From positions 1,922,001-1,986,000 of the forward strand of contig NZ_JPOO01000003.1 of the NCBI RefSeq assembly GCF_000733925.1: a DNA stretch of 64,000 bases, written 5' to 3'. The notes below the pieces were generated by a model, which searched no databases, was not told the DNA's origin, and saw only the letters and a list, made by a program, of their open reading frames with translations. The number at the start of each line of letters is the position of its first letter. Position 1 is the first letter of the stretch. This DNA is from Arenibacter algicola. GTDB taxonomy: Bacteria; Bacteroidota; Bacteroidia; Flavobacteriales; Flavobacteriaceae. Both the position numbers and the translations under genes were made by a program. Shown here one piece after another: positions 36,041 to 43,540 of the stretch.

Positions 36041-37018
36041 TTAATTCCATTCCAAAAGCCGTTTTTGACCTTCCAATTTTTTGATATCAGTAATATCTTG
36101 GGACATTTCAACTACTCCCTTATAATTTTTGTCCTTGTCGCGTACAGCGAAATACCTGATGTAAATAGTTCTTTCCTTAAAATTGATCCAAAAACTGGCC
36201 TCATCCTTGGTCCCTTTCTTGAATTCTTCCAGTATCCGAAGTACGGTCTGAACACTTTTTGGCGGATGGCAAAACCGAACCTCACGGCCAATAATTCCTT
36301 TACTTCGCGGAAAGACCCTTTCTTCCCCTCGGTTATAGAAAATTACCTTGTCGTTCTCATCAACATAAGTAAGGTCTACAGGTAATACCCGCAATAACAA
36401 ATTTACTTGATCAGGGGTCAAGTATCCCTCATCGTAGTGGAAGGTGTCTTTTAATGAAAAAGTCAACTTTTGTTCACTAAAATCCTGACTTGGATGTACA
36501 TATCCTTCATTTTCAAGAGGCGGGAAGGGCTTTGGGCGCTGGTGCAACATCCATCCGATTTCTTCATCACCTAGGTAGAATTCCTTCCATTCCTCTTCGG
36601 TCAATAATTCCATGGCCTTTGGAAACAACCGTACATCCTCAATCGTCAAAAGGCGTTTGATACCTTCAATTAAATAGGGGGTATTTTCCTTGATCAAAGA
36701 GGTATTTCGCTCTTTGTTATATTGATTTATCAAACGAATTTGGTGCCGTAAATTATCATGGAACGACCACATTCCCTGGCTAGGTCCCGTCCATCCGTGT
36801 TTTTCCAAATACGGAAATAATTGGTTTTCTTTCCGGGCAAAGCGCTTTTCAATAGTCGCCAATTCATTGAATATGTTAAAATACTTTTGAAAATCCTCAG
36901 TTGGATCTGCCTGGTACAATGCCATTAATAATTCCTGGATCAAAGAACTTTCCTCGTAATAGACTTTTAAGGGATGACCTTCCTGTAGTTCCTTTATCAC
37001 TGGCATAAATGAATTCAT
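36041..37018 (-). CDS. Hemerythrin-PAS protein (DUF438-family relative without the DUF438 domain)
   Basis: This is a 325-residue cytoplasmic protein. Residues 10-165 are an HHE hemerythrin-like bundle (EGHPLKVYYEES, RKENQLFPYLEKHGW, WSFHDNLRHQIRLI, EDVRLFPKAMELL). Residues 205-320 are a PAS domain with LTYVDENDKVIFYNRG and a conserved RFCHPPKSV. Typical relatives begin with a DUF438 domain that is absent here. The combination suggests an O2/NO or redox sensor without an output domain, acting through a partner. A TGATA-N2-TATCA palindrome is 346 bp upstream. Confidence 0.85.
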   Translation of the reverse strand: MNSFMPVIKELQEGHPLKVYYEESSLIQELLMALYQADPTEDFQKYFNIFNELATIEKRFARKENQLFPYLEKHGWTGPSQGMWSFHDNLRHQIRLINQYNKERNTSLIKENTPYLIEGIKRLLTIEDVRLFPKAMELLTEEEWKEFYLGDEEIGWMLHQRPKPFPPLENEGYVHPSQDFSEQKLTFSLKDTFHYDEGYLTPDQVNLLLRVLPVDLTYVDENDKVIFYNRGEERVFPRSKGIIGREVRFCHPPKSVQTVLRILEEFKKGTKDEASFWINFKERTIYIRYFAVRDKDKNYKGVVEMSQDITDIKKLEGQKRLLEWN

Positions 37019-37363
37019 AAACTAAATCTTAACCTGTTAGTATTGCCGTTGAGCTTGGTGTTTAATGTTTGTAGTATCTGTTATTACCATGTTCCTTTTG
37101 TTCAAGTTTATATTTCGGATTTTAAATACGGAGCCGACCTAAAAGTTTTATATAAGAATATTGACGAATTGTATTCTTCCTCTAATACACTATTATGACT
37201 TCGTCGATATTTTATACCAGATATATTTCCCTATACATTCTTGTTCAGACAATACCTTCAATTACCAAAATGAGAAAAATAAAAGACTTTCCTCTTAATT
37301 AATTCTTTCGATTCTCTTAAATATTATCTACACAAAGATTCAAAAGAAAAAAAAATTATAATA

Positions 37364-37375
37364 TGATAGTTATCA
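37364..37375. promoter_or_regulatory. Candidate operator TGATAGTTATCA upstream of hemerythrin-PAS gene
   Basis: This is the third perfect TGATA-N2-TATCA palindrome of the region. It is farther from its gene (346 bp) than the others, but it lies in the only large upstream space of the hemerythrin-PAS gene. Confidence 0.45.
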
Positions 37376-37782
37376 GGAAATTCAGAAAATATTGGATTTA
37401 ATTTTGCGCGTTTCTCTGAGTGCCTGGATCTACTTTTTCGATTACGCAGAATACTAAACTGAGTGACCCAGTTGCTGCATGTGATGTATTCAAGGGATTC
37501 AATTATCTGGATATTTGGTATTTCAAAATGATTTTTAACATTTACTTCATGTTAACGAAACCAGTAGAATGTCTTTGGATTTGAAAGAAGCCAAAATATA
37601 ATAGTTACTTCATTACGAACAATCATGTCAACATCAAAGAAGCTTAAAACTAGGGGAACATGTTGCCAAAAATAATTGAATCAAGTATTTCAAAAGGGTT
37701 TATCTATCAAGAAAAAAAGTCGACAAATCGGACCATTTAAGCCCATAAAAATCCAAAATATGAGTGCAAATTGAGTGCAAAT

Positions 37783-37816
37783 AAAAAAGCTTCAGAGATT
37801 TTAAATTCCTAAAGCT
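37783..37816 (-). terminator. Terminator-like hairpin after tRNA-Arg fragment
   Basis: On the minus strand, CTTTAG-type and CTGAAG-type arms (37809-37816 with 37788-37795, one G-T pair) are followed by a run of six T. It lies 12 bp downstream of the tRNA-Arg 3' half and is probably its original terminator. Confidence 0.45.
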
Positions 37817-37827
37817 CCATTTTTACT

Positions 37828-37873
37828 AGTGATGGCAGAAGGATTCGAACCTTCGACCGCCTGCTTAGAAGGT
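37828..37873 (-). other. tRNA-Arg(TCT) 3' half, candidate att remnant
   Basis: Read on the minus strand, the sequence begins at an anticodon loop CTTCTAA (anticodon TCT). It continues through the 3' anticodon stem GCAGG, a variable loop, a perfect T-arm (GAAGG, TTCGAAT, CCTTC) and the acceptor 3' strand TGCCATC. The 5' half of the tRNA is missing and is replaced by unrelated AT-rich sequence. A 3' half starting at the anticodon loop is the usual footprint of tyrosine-integrase insertion. Confidence 0.75.
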
Positions 37874-38107
37874 AAATCACAAATTATCTTAAATAATATT
37901 GTTACCTTAAAAATAAGATAACGACAAAATTATATCTTATAAAACGTCCATTTGTTTAACCAAAACAAAAAAAGCGACTCCTAAAAATAAGATTTCTTGA
38001 GTTGTACAGTCCCTACGACCGAGCCACAGAAAAAAATCCTAGGTTCAATTTTTCATACCTCATAGTGCTAGATCCAAAGTATATTTAGAAGATTACAAAT
38101 TACTTTT

Positions 38108-39445
38108 CTAAAAATTTACAACAGCATCCAATGCATCATCAGCTTCCTTGTGAATGAAGTTCGCTTGGTACCCTATCGTAGTTTTAAGATCACTGTGACG
38201 GTATAGCTTTTGAAGCATATGCGGACTAATAGAATCTCCGGCAATATTCCCGAAACTGTGACGGGCAATATGATTCGATAGGTTCTTTTCGATACCGCAC
38301 TGCTTTGCTATACGCTTTAAATATTTATCGAACAACCTACTTGCGTTTCTGATTTTGACAAATTTATCATATTCATTTTTTGGGTTTACATTGTGCAAAA
38401 ACGGAAAGATATAATCCGAAGATTTGCGCTTCCTTTTATATAGTTCAATAATTATCTTCGCTTTTTCAGGTATTTTAAGGCTAACCGGTTTTTCATTTTT
38501 ATTCATAGTATAGAACAGACGCCCATCTTTAAAGTCGGACCATCTCATCTCTAACACGTCAGATATTCTGATTCCGGCAAAGTAAAAAGAAAATAACCAT
38601 ACGTTCCGGGTATGCCAGATACTTGTTTGATCCTCCAATTTCAAATCTTCTATCATTAAGACTTCTTCTTTTGTCAATCCTATTTTATGGCCGGAGGTAA
38701 TTTTAATTTTTTCCTTCTCTCCTGCAAATGGATAATACTTTCTATCAACTTCACCATCAGTAATGACTTGATTAAAAAGGGTGCGAATAAAAATCAATTG
38801 GTTTGTAATTGTGCGTGTTTTTTGACCCAAATATGCAGCACAAAAAGATTTATATTTATTCAAAAAAGCCGTGTCGATTTCCTCAAAAGAAAGTGTTTTC
38901 TTCTTGGCATAAGCTTTAATGCTGTTAACCATGGAATTTTCCGGTTTACGTCTGAGAACCATTCTTTTTTTACGACGTTCCTTTATCTGTTCGATTACAG
39001 ATTCCATAGGCTCACTAGAATTTAAATTTAAAAACTCTTCTATGTTGCAAAGAATGGACAGTTCTGATTTCGCAACGGAAAACGTTCCAGCTTTATACTT
39101 ACGTTCGATTCGCTCTGCTGCAACTTCAAAAAATGAAACTCTATTTCCCTTGCGCTTTACTTTATTCGATATTTGTTTTGTTGATAGATTATCGTCGCTC
39201 GTTTCCGCATCAAGAAGACTGGCATGAGCTTCACTCAACTTTTTTTGCAGTAAATTATTTAATCTTGTCGAATTCGGATGCGACTTTTTTATATATCGAT
39301 CTGTAGGATTCCAATCCTTTTCAAGAACGTAATTCCCTGTAAAGATATAACTAGGTTTACGATTTTTTATCAAGCGAACGGCAATAGGGGCTGAACCATC
39401 TTTCTTCTTTTTATGCTTGACAAGTACTATCTTTACTGACGCCAT
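38108..39445 (-). CDS. Tyrosine site-specific integrase
   Basis: This is a 445-residue phage/ICE-type integrase. The N-terminus is an arm-binding region (MASVKIVLVKHKKKKDGSAP). A SAM-like core-binding domain spans about 105-225 and the catalytic domain about 250-440. Catalytic residues are visible as Arg in FAGIRISDVLEMRW, the HxxR box in NHIARHSFG, the following histidine in YRHSDLKTTIGY, and the nucleophile Tyr in that last motif (GY). It is intact. Two different tRNA 3' halves flank it at 235 bp and 171 bp. Direct repeats near both ends may be arm sites. It is probably the integrase of a genomic island ending here. Confidence 0.92.
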   Translation of the reverse strand: MASVKIVLVKHKKKKDGSAPIAVRLIKNRKPSYIFTGNYVLEKDWNPTDRYIKKSHPNSTRLNNLLQKKLSEAHASLLDAETSDDNLSTKQISNKVKRKGNRVSFFEVAAERIERKYKAGTFSVAKSELSILCNIEEFLNLNSSEPMESVIEQIKERRKKRMVLRRKPENSMVNSIKAYAKKKTLSFEEIDTAFLNKYKSFCAAYLGQKTRTITNQLIFIRTLFNQVITDGEVDRKYYPFAGEKEKIKITSGHKIGLTKEEVLMIEDLKLEDQTSIWHTRNVWLFSFYFAGIRISDVLEMRWSDFKDGRLFYTMNKNEKPVSLKIPEKAKIIIELYKRKRKSSDYIFPFLHNVNPKNEYDKFVKIRNASRLFDKYLKRIAKQCGIEKNLSNHIARHSFGNIAGDSISPHMLQKLYRHSDLKTTIGYQANFIHKEADDALDAVVNF

Positions 39446-39490
39446 AAGCTTTACTGTTTAGTTAAAGATATATAAAACTTGTCAAAAAAG

Positions 39491-39511
39491 GGTAAAACAT
39501 AGGTAAAACAT
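39491..39511. repeat. Tandem direct repeat GGTAAAACAT
   Basis: Two exact 10-bp copies are separated by one base, 46 bp upstream of the integrase start. This arrangement resembles the arm-type integrase binding sites next to an att core. It could also be an operator for the integrase gene. Confidence 0.45.
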
Positions 39512-39615
39512 TTACTGCTTTTTAGTGATTTTTTATGGTTTAACATAAAATACAAACCCCAATAAACACTAGCTTTTACTACATATCAGACCATATCCAA
39601 CCATTACCCCCAAGG

Positions 39616-39660
39616 CTCATAACCCGAAGGTCACTGGTTCGAGTCCAGTTCCCGCTACTA
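39616..39660 (+). other. tRNA-Met(CAT) 3' half, candidate att site
   Basis: It starts at the anticodon loop CTCATAA (anticodon CAT) and continues with the stem strand CCCGA, a variable loop, a perfect T-arm (ACTGG, TTCGAGT, CCAGT) and the acceptor strand TCCCGCT followed by ACTA. The upstream bases do not pair to form a 5' half, so this is not an intact tRNA. A strong terminator follows directly. Confidence 0.8.
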
Positions 39661-39690
39661 AAAAAACCAGCTATTTCTAGCTGGTTTTTT
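39661..39690 (+). terminator. Strong intrinsic terminator after tRNA-Met fragment
   Basis: A perfect 13-bp stem (ACCAGCTA with TAGCTGGT, extended by A-T pairs) encloses the loop TTTC and ends in seven T. It probably terminated the original tRNA-Met transcript, which marks the sequence to the right as the old chromosomal side. Confidence 0.85.
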
Positions 39691-39835
39691 TGTTCTAATC
39701 AAAAGTGAGGTTTGCTTTGACTTAATCAAACAATTTTGGAATTTTAACATTTTTTATCTACCTTAAGAATCATCTCCCGTGTAATCCAGACATTTCGAAC
39801 TGGTCAATTTCATGGATCATGACCAATTGTTGTGT

Positions 39836-40822
39836 TTATGCAAAAATTGTGGTCAATCTATAAAGGAAGAATTCTACATTTTTCACACCTCTAAACTGAG
39901 CTCTAAAAGCTTTTATTTTAGCATTAAATGATTCAGCGGATGCGTTTGTACTTCTATTTATAAAATAGTTTAGGATCGATCTATAATTGAGGGATATAGT
40001 GTTGGCAATTGTATTGAAGGCCCTGAAGCCCGTGTTTTCTACGTCCTTGTACCAATGTGCCAGCTTTGTATATGCTATTTGTATAGAAGTTGCCGTATTG
40101 AATATGTTCCTTAGCCCCTGTACCAGGTCGAAGGCGACCTTTATATCGGGATATTGATCGAACAATATTTTGCTTCTTTCGGATTGGTTTTGCGTCCAAT
40201 TGTTTGGCGATTTATAAAGGAGGTATCTACTTCTGGCCAATAGCTGTTTCCTTGTGTCCCCATTGCTGAACTCTTTTGGGGCGAATGTTCCGTTCTTTGC
40301 CCTTGCCTGTTTTATCTGTTCGTTCTCCTGGTCTATGGCGTCCCACCTGTGCTTGATCCTGATATCCTGAAGGGCTTCCAGTGCAAGTTTCTGTACGTGG
40401 AACCTGTCCGTCACCTGTATCGCTTTTGGGAAGCATTGTTTGGCGATGGTCTTCATGGAGTTGGCCATATCCAGGGTAATTTCCTTGACCTCGGATCTTT
40501 TCTTGGCCGATATCTTTAGCAGTTGCTCTATGATCGGCCCCACCTTGGTGCCGGAGAATATGGCCACTATAGCTCCTTTCTTGCCCTTGGCCTTTTTATT
40601 GGTGATAATGGTATAGAGTTCCCCCTTGGAGAGGGCCGTTTCGTCAATGGACAGATAAGGTCCTATATTCTCAGGAAATATGAGCCACTCCTTGGCATGT
40701 GGTCTCTCCTTCCATTGTTTGAACTCGCTTAAGTAATCACGAAACTGTCGCTGTAGTCTTTTGCCGTTGACCCCATAAAACCCGCCAATGGTATGACAGT
40801 CATTAGCTTTGGTACTGACCAA
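39836..40822 (-). CDS. ISL3/ISAon1-like transposase, catalytic part
   Basis: This 328-residue protein has a DDE transposase fold of the ISL3 type. The first acidic motif is YLSIDETALSKGELY, the second is EITLDMANSMKTIAKQCFP followed by VTDRFHVQKLALEA, and the third lies near the C-terminus with NASAESFNAKIKAFR. The listed start is TTG. The frame overlaps the N-terminal ORF by 20 bases and is +1 relative to it, so it is made either by frameshift or by coupled restart at TTG. Confidence 0.85.
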   Translation of the reverse strand: MVSTKANDCHTIGGFYGVNGKRLQRQFRDYLSEFKQWKERPHAKEWLIFPENIGPYLSIDETALSKGELYTIITNKKAKGKKGAIVAIFSGTKVGPIIEQLLKISAKKRSEVKEITLDMANSMKTIAKQCFPKAIQVTDRFHVQKLALEALQDIRIKHRWDAIDQENEQIKQARAKNGTFAPKEFSNGDTRKQLLARSRYLLYKSPNNWTQNQSERSKILFDQYPDIKVAFDLVQGLRNIFNTATSIQIAYTKLAHWYKDVENTGFRAFNTIANTISLNYRSILNYFINRSTNASAESFNAKIKAFRAQFRGVKNVEFFLYRLTTIFA

Positions 40823-41162
40823 GTACTTTTAAAAAAGCAGCGAACTCTACGGTCATACGAGTCCCCTGTGCCACTAGATCCCAATCTCTTTGCACGGCCT
40901 GGCCCGTGGCCCTGTCCAGCCAACGGCGCCGCTTAATATGGAGATACACCGACTTTCCCCGTAATGGAAAGTCCTGGACGACGATCTCTTTGTGAAAACC
41001 ATGGGCTATTAAAGTGCGATGCCTTTCCTCTTTAGGGGTATCCTTTTTTTCTTCAAAATAAAAATGAAGCGTACCACCTTCTGTTTTATGGGCGACCAGG
41101 TCGAAGTGGGTTATTAATAGTTCGGGCAGTATAAGCTTTAATAGGTCTATAGATAATTCCAA
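40803..41162 (-). CDS. ISL3/ISAon1-like transposase, N-terminal region protein
   Basis: This 119-residue protein encodes the DNA-binding front part of the transposase (DYxLP-like opening with LPELLITHFDL, and a basic region HIKRRRWLDRATGQAVQRDW). It is normally found as a separate overlapping ORF before the catalytic part in this IS group. The end overlaps the next frame by 20 bases. Confidence 0.75.
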   Translation of the reverse strand: MELSIDLLKLILPELLITHFDLVAHKTEGGTLHFYFEEKKDTPKEERHRTLIAHGFHKEIVVQDFPLRGKSVYLHIKRRRWLDRATGQAVQRDWDLVAQGTRMTVEFAAFLKVLGQYQS

Positions 41163-41334
41163 TGTTGATCGTTTTTTTGCAAAGATCTTATTCTATTTTC
41201 ATTTCACACACAACTTTTGATCTTGATCCAATTTCATTTCAATCCCCCTAACATATTTTGATTGACAATCAGGTAGATGAAGAATCAAAAAAATTGTCCA
41301 TTGCATTCTTCATATGCCATAATATTCCTTAGGC

Positions 41335-42975
41335 ATGAAAATATTAAGACCTTATTTAATTTTTGCTCTATCATTTTTTATTGCAGCTTGTTCCAAAGAA
41401 AGCACGGTTGCTGAAGAGTCCCAAATTCAAAATTTCACGTTAACCGTGGCAGCCAATGAGGGTGGCTCTGTTTCCACCACTGGAGGAACCTATAAGAAAG
41501 GGACAGAAGTTACCATAACCGCAACGCCCAACTCAGAATTTTTATTTGATAAATGGTCCAATGGCTCAACGGATAATCCTTTAAAAATCATCATCACCAC
41601 GGCAATGGATTTGACCGCAACTTTTGAAAAGAAAAATTACACATTGACAATAAATATTGTTGGTGAGGGCACAATAAACGAGGAGGTTGTGAACACTAAT
41701 AAAGTTGCAACAGATTATGAATCGGGAAGTACCGTTAAACTAACACCTGAACCTTCCGAGGAGTGGATATTCGTAGGTTGGACAGGGGCAGTCGAATCTA
41801 CCGAAAGTCCTATAGAGATTTTGGTTGATAAAGCCAAACAAATTACGGCCACCTTTGTGCCAGTTCAATATAACCTAATGGTTACTTCAGGGCAAGGAGG
41901 GACGGTAGATAATGTTAGTGGTCAATATGATGCTGGTTCACAAATTACAATAACGGCAACAACTGAGAGTGACTTCATTTTTTCACATTGGTCCGATGAC
42001 TTAGAAGAAAACCCCCGGACAATCACAATTACTTCCGATTTGGAGATTTCAGCCATGTTTCAAGACAAGTCTCAAATAGAAGATGGGTTTTATTTACATA
42101 TTGGAACTATCATTGAAGGCGAATTTTATGGCTACGATTCAACCTTCGTTTTTGAATATTTAAATAATGAAGCAATTTCATGCGGAACGGCCTATACCGA
42201 TTTAGCATCCTTTCCCATCTTTAAGGATATTGGTTATGTGCCAGGCCAACCTGATGAAGCACTTTCAGACGTTTTGATCTCTAGAAATAGAATTAATAGG
42301 GAATATTTAAATGCTGGCATATTAAATTCTTGGGTTTTAGAAAAAATTGATGAAAGCGAAATTCCAAATAAAAGAACGCATGAAGAAATAATGGCATTGG
42401 TCCAAGGCAAAGGCTTTTGGAGTGATCCCGTTTACTCACAGATAGACCCCTTGGTTCCCGAGTCCTATGTACGTGCTTTTTTAGCTGATGCCGAACGGCA
42501 TGGGCTTGATCTCTCCTTTGTAGATGTAAATCAAATATTAATAGAATTTAGAGAAGAGGGTACAGCAGGAGCTTCACATCTTTCTTGTGTTGATGATGAA
42601 CGAGTACACCTAAGTTATACAACAGCATTTTGGAAAAGCACCTCCTATTTTGATATTCAGAATGAAAGGTTGACCGTAATGTACCATGAACTCGGGCACG
42701 ATATTTTAAACTCTGGCCATCCGTCCACAGGTGACATGAAACAATTCATGAATCAGGCATTAGGGGATGTCGGCCCTATAGTATGGGACGACTCAAAACC
42801 TATGTTTTCTTTCAGACGCATGGTAGATGATATGTTCTCGGGAGTGGGATTGGATTACCCATGTACCAATGGAGCTATTGATTACTCATCAAATTCCACT
42901 AAAAGTTCCAAATCCACGAGGTACTCGGGAGAATGCTTTCCCTTTAAAAAGCAAGACTTACCAATTTTTAAATAG
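41335..42975 (+). CDS. Lipoprotein with three InlB-type B-repeats and a putative metallopeptidase domain
   Basis: This 546-residue protein has a lipobox (FFIAAC, Cys19). Three divergent InlB B-repeat units follow (about 32-100, 102-180 and 182-245), each with the pattern GGSVSTTGGTYKKGTEVTIT and a closing FDKWSNG or similar. The C-terminal domain (about 250-546) contains HELGHDILNSGH at 451, an HExxH zinc-peptidase motif with a third histidine 7 residues after the second; this is one longer than the metzincin spacing. The repeats probably lift the enzyme from the cell surface. Substrate unknown. It is downstream of the IS and has its own promoter space. Confidence 0.78.
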   Translation: MKILRPYLIFALSFFIAACSKESTVAEESQIQNFTLTVAANEGGSVSTTGGTYKKGTEVTITATPNSEFLFDKWSNGSTDNPLKIIITTAMDLTATFEKKNYTLTINIVGEGTINEEVVNTNKVATDYESGSTVKLTPEPSEEWIFVGWTGAVESTESPIEILVDKAKQITATFVPVQYNLMVTSGQGGTVDNVSGQYDAGSQITITATTESDFIFSHWSDDLEENPRTITITSDLEISAMFQDKSQIEDGFYLHIGTIIEGEFYGYDSTFVFEYLNNEAISCGTAYTDLASFPIFKDIGYVPGQPDEALSDVLISRNRINREYLNAGILNSWVLEKIDESEIPNKRTHEEIMALVQGKGFWSDPVYSQIDPLVPESYVRAFLADAERHGLDLSFVDVNQILIEFREEGTAGASHLSCVDDERVHLSYTTAFWKSTSYFDIQNERLTVMYHELGHDILNSGHPSTGDMKQFMNQALGDVGPIVWDDSKPMFSFRRMVDDMFSGVGLDYPCTNGAIDYSSNSTKSSKSTRYSGECFPFKKQDLPIFK

Positions 42976-43540
42976 ACAAGTAATTACAAAGAAAATGAAT
43001 TTACTGGCTTATAAGGATGTATTATTTGTAAGCCAATTAGATTAAGTAAAATCAACCGATATTAATGCATCCAAATTCCAGAAGAAATTCCTGTTCCAAA
43101 AGAGAAACCAATGCTTTCGGATCAGGATACGATTGAATATTTATTGGCGAATGTCTTCAACATAAAATAGTAGTAAGGCAAGAAACTTTTTTAAGGTTAA
43201 GTTGTGGTGCACCCAATGGTGATAATGGAATCTTGAAAAGACAGACCAACATCAAGGCCGGCAGCAACAGCTACAAGGAGATGCTAAAATGGATAGTGCA
43301 CCTAAGGACCTTATAAGAAATCTTGTCCTATTGCTCGAGGTAGGATTTGTTTCCTATGGTAACAATACCGAACTGAAAATGGTCTTTATGGGCCTCAACA
43401 CCAGTAATGTTGTGAATAAAAAGGACCAATAGCCCCGTAAGCGGCATAAATTATTAGCTGCTTATAAATCTGGGGCTATAGGAATTCAAGATGAGTTTTA
43501 ATTGTTAACTTTATAAAGGCCAATAGTTAAACCACCGAAA
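42976..43540. other. Intergenic region with hairpin
   Basis: No convincing gene is found in these 565 bases. There are two short plus-strand frames with protein-like composition (around 43234-43316 and 43287-43433), which could be remnants of a decayed gene I cannot name. A stem-loop at 43429-43479 has arms ATAGCCCC and GGGGCTAT with inner pairing TAAGC to GCTTA; it could be a terminator or part of a repeat. Confidence 0.35.

Larger units (their letters stand above)
37019..38107. other. Long intergenic region with operator, repeats and tRNA fragment
   Basis: No gene is supported over 1089 bases. It holds the palindrome at 37364, two copies of GAGTGCAAAT (37763-37772 and 37774-37783), a terminator-like hairpin, a tRNA-Arg 3' half and, nearer the integrase, two copies of TAAAAATAAGAT (37908-37919 and 37982-37993). 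The composition is strongly AT-rich. Confidence 0.5.
39446..39835. other. Junction region: repeats, tRNA-Met fragment, terminator, IS end
   Basis: No gene is present. In order it holds tandem GGTAAAACAT repeats, a tRNA-Met 3' half with a strong terminator, and about 140 bp that must contain the left end of the following insertion sequence. I could not define the IS terminal repeats by eye. Confidence 0.5.
39836..41162 (-). mobile_element. ISL3/ISAon1-like insertion sequence (two overlapping ORFs)
   Basis: The span covers the two transposase frames only; the terminal repeats were not identified. The element sits directly beside the tRNA-Met fragment, a common landing area, and both frames look intact. 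Confidence 0.75.

Noticed and set aside
37828..37873. Intact tRNA-Arg gene
   Set aside because: Only the 3' half from the anticodon loop onward is present; no matching acceptor 5' strand or D-arm lies upstream.
39616..39660. Intact tRNA-Met gene
   Set aside because: The bases before the anticodon loop do not pair with the stem strand CCCGA and there is no D-arm or acceptor 5' strand.
40803..40840. Classic -1 frameshift signal (T-run followed by AAAA) in the ISL3-like transposase
   Set aside because: A -1 shift at this run leads into the third frame, not the catalytic ORF, which is +1 relative to the first ORF.
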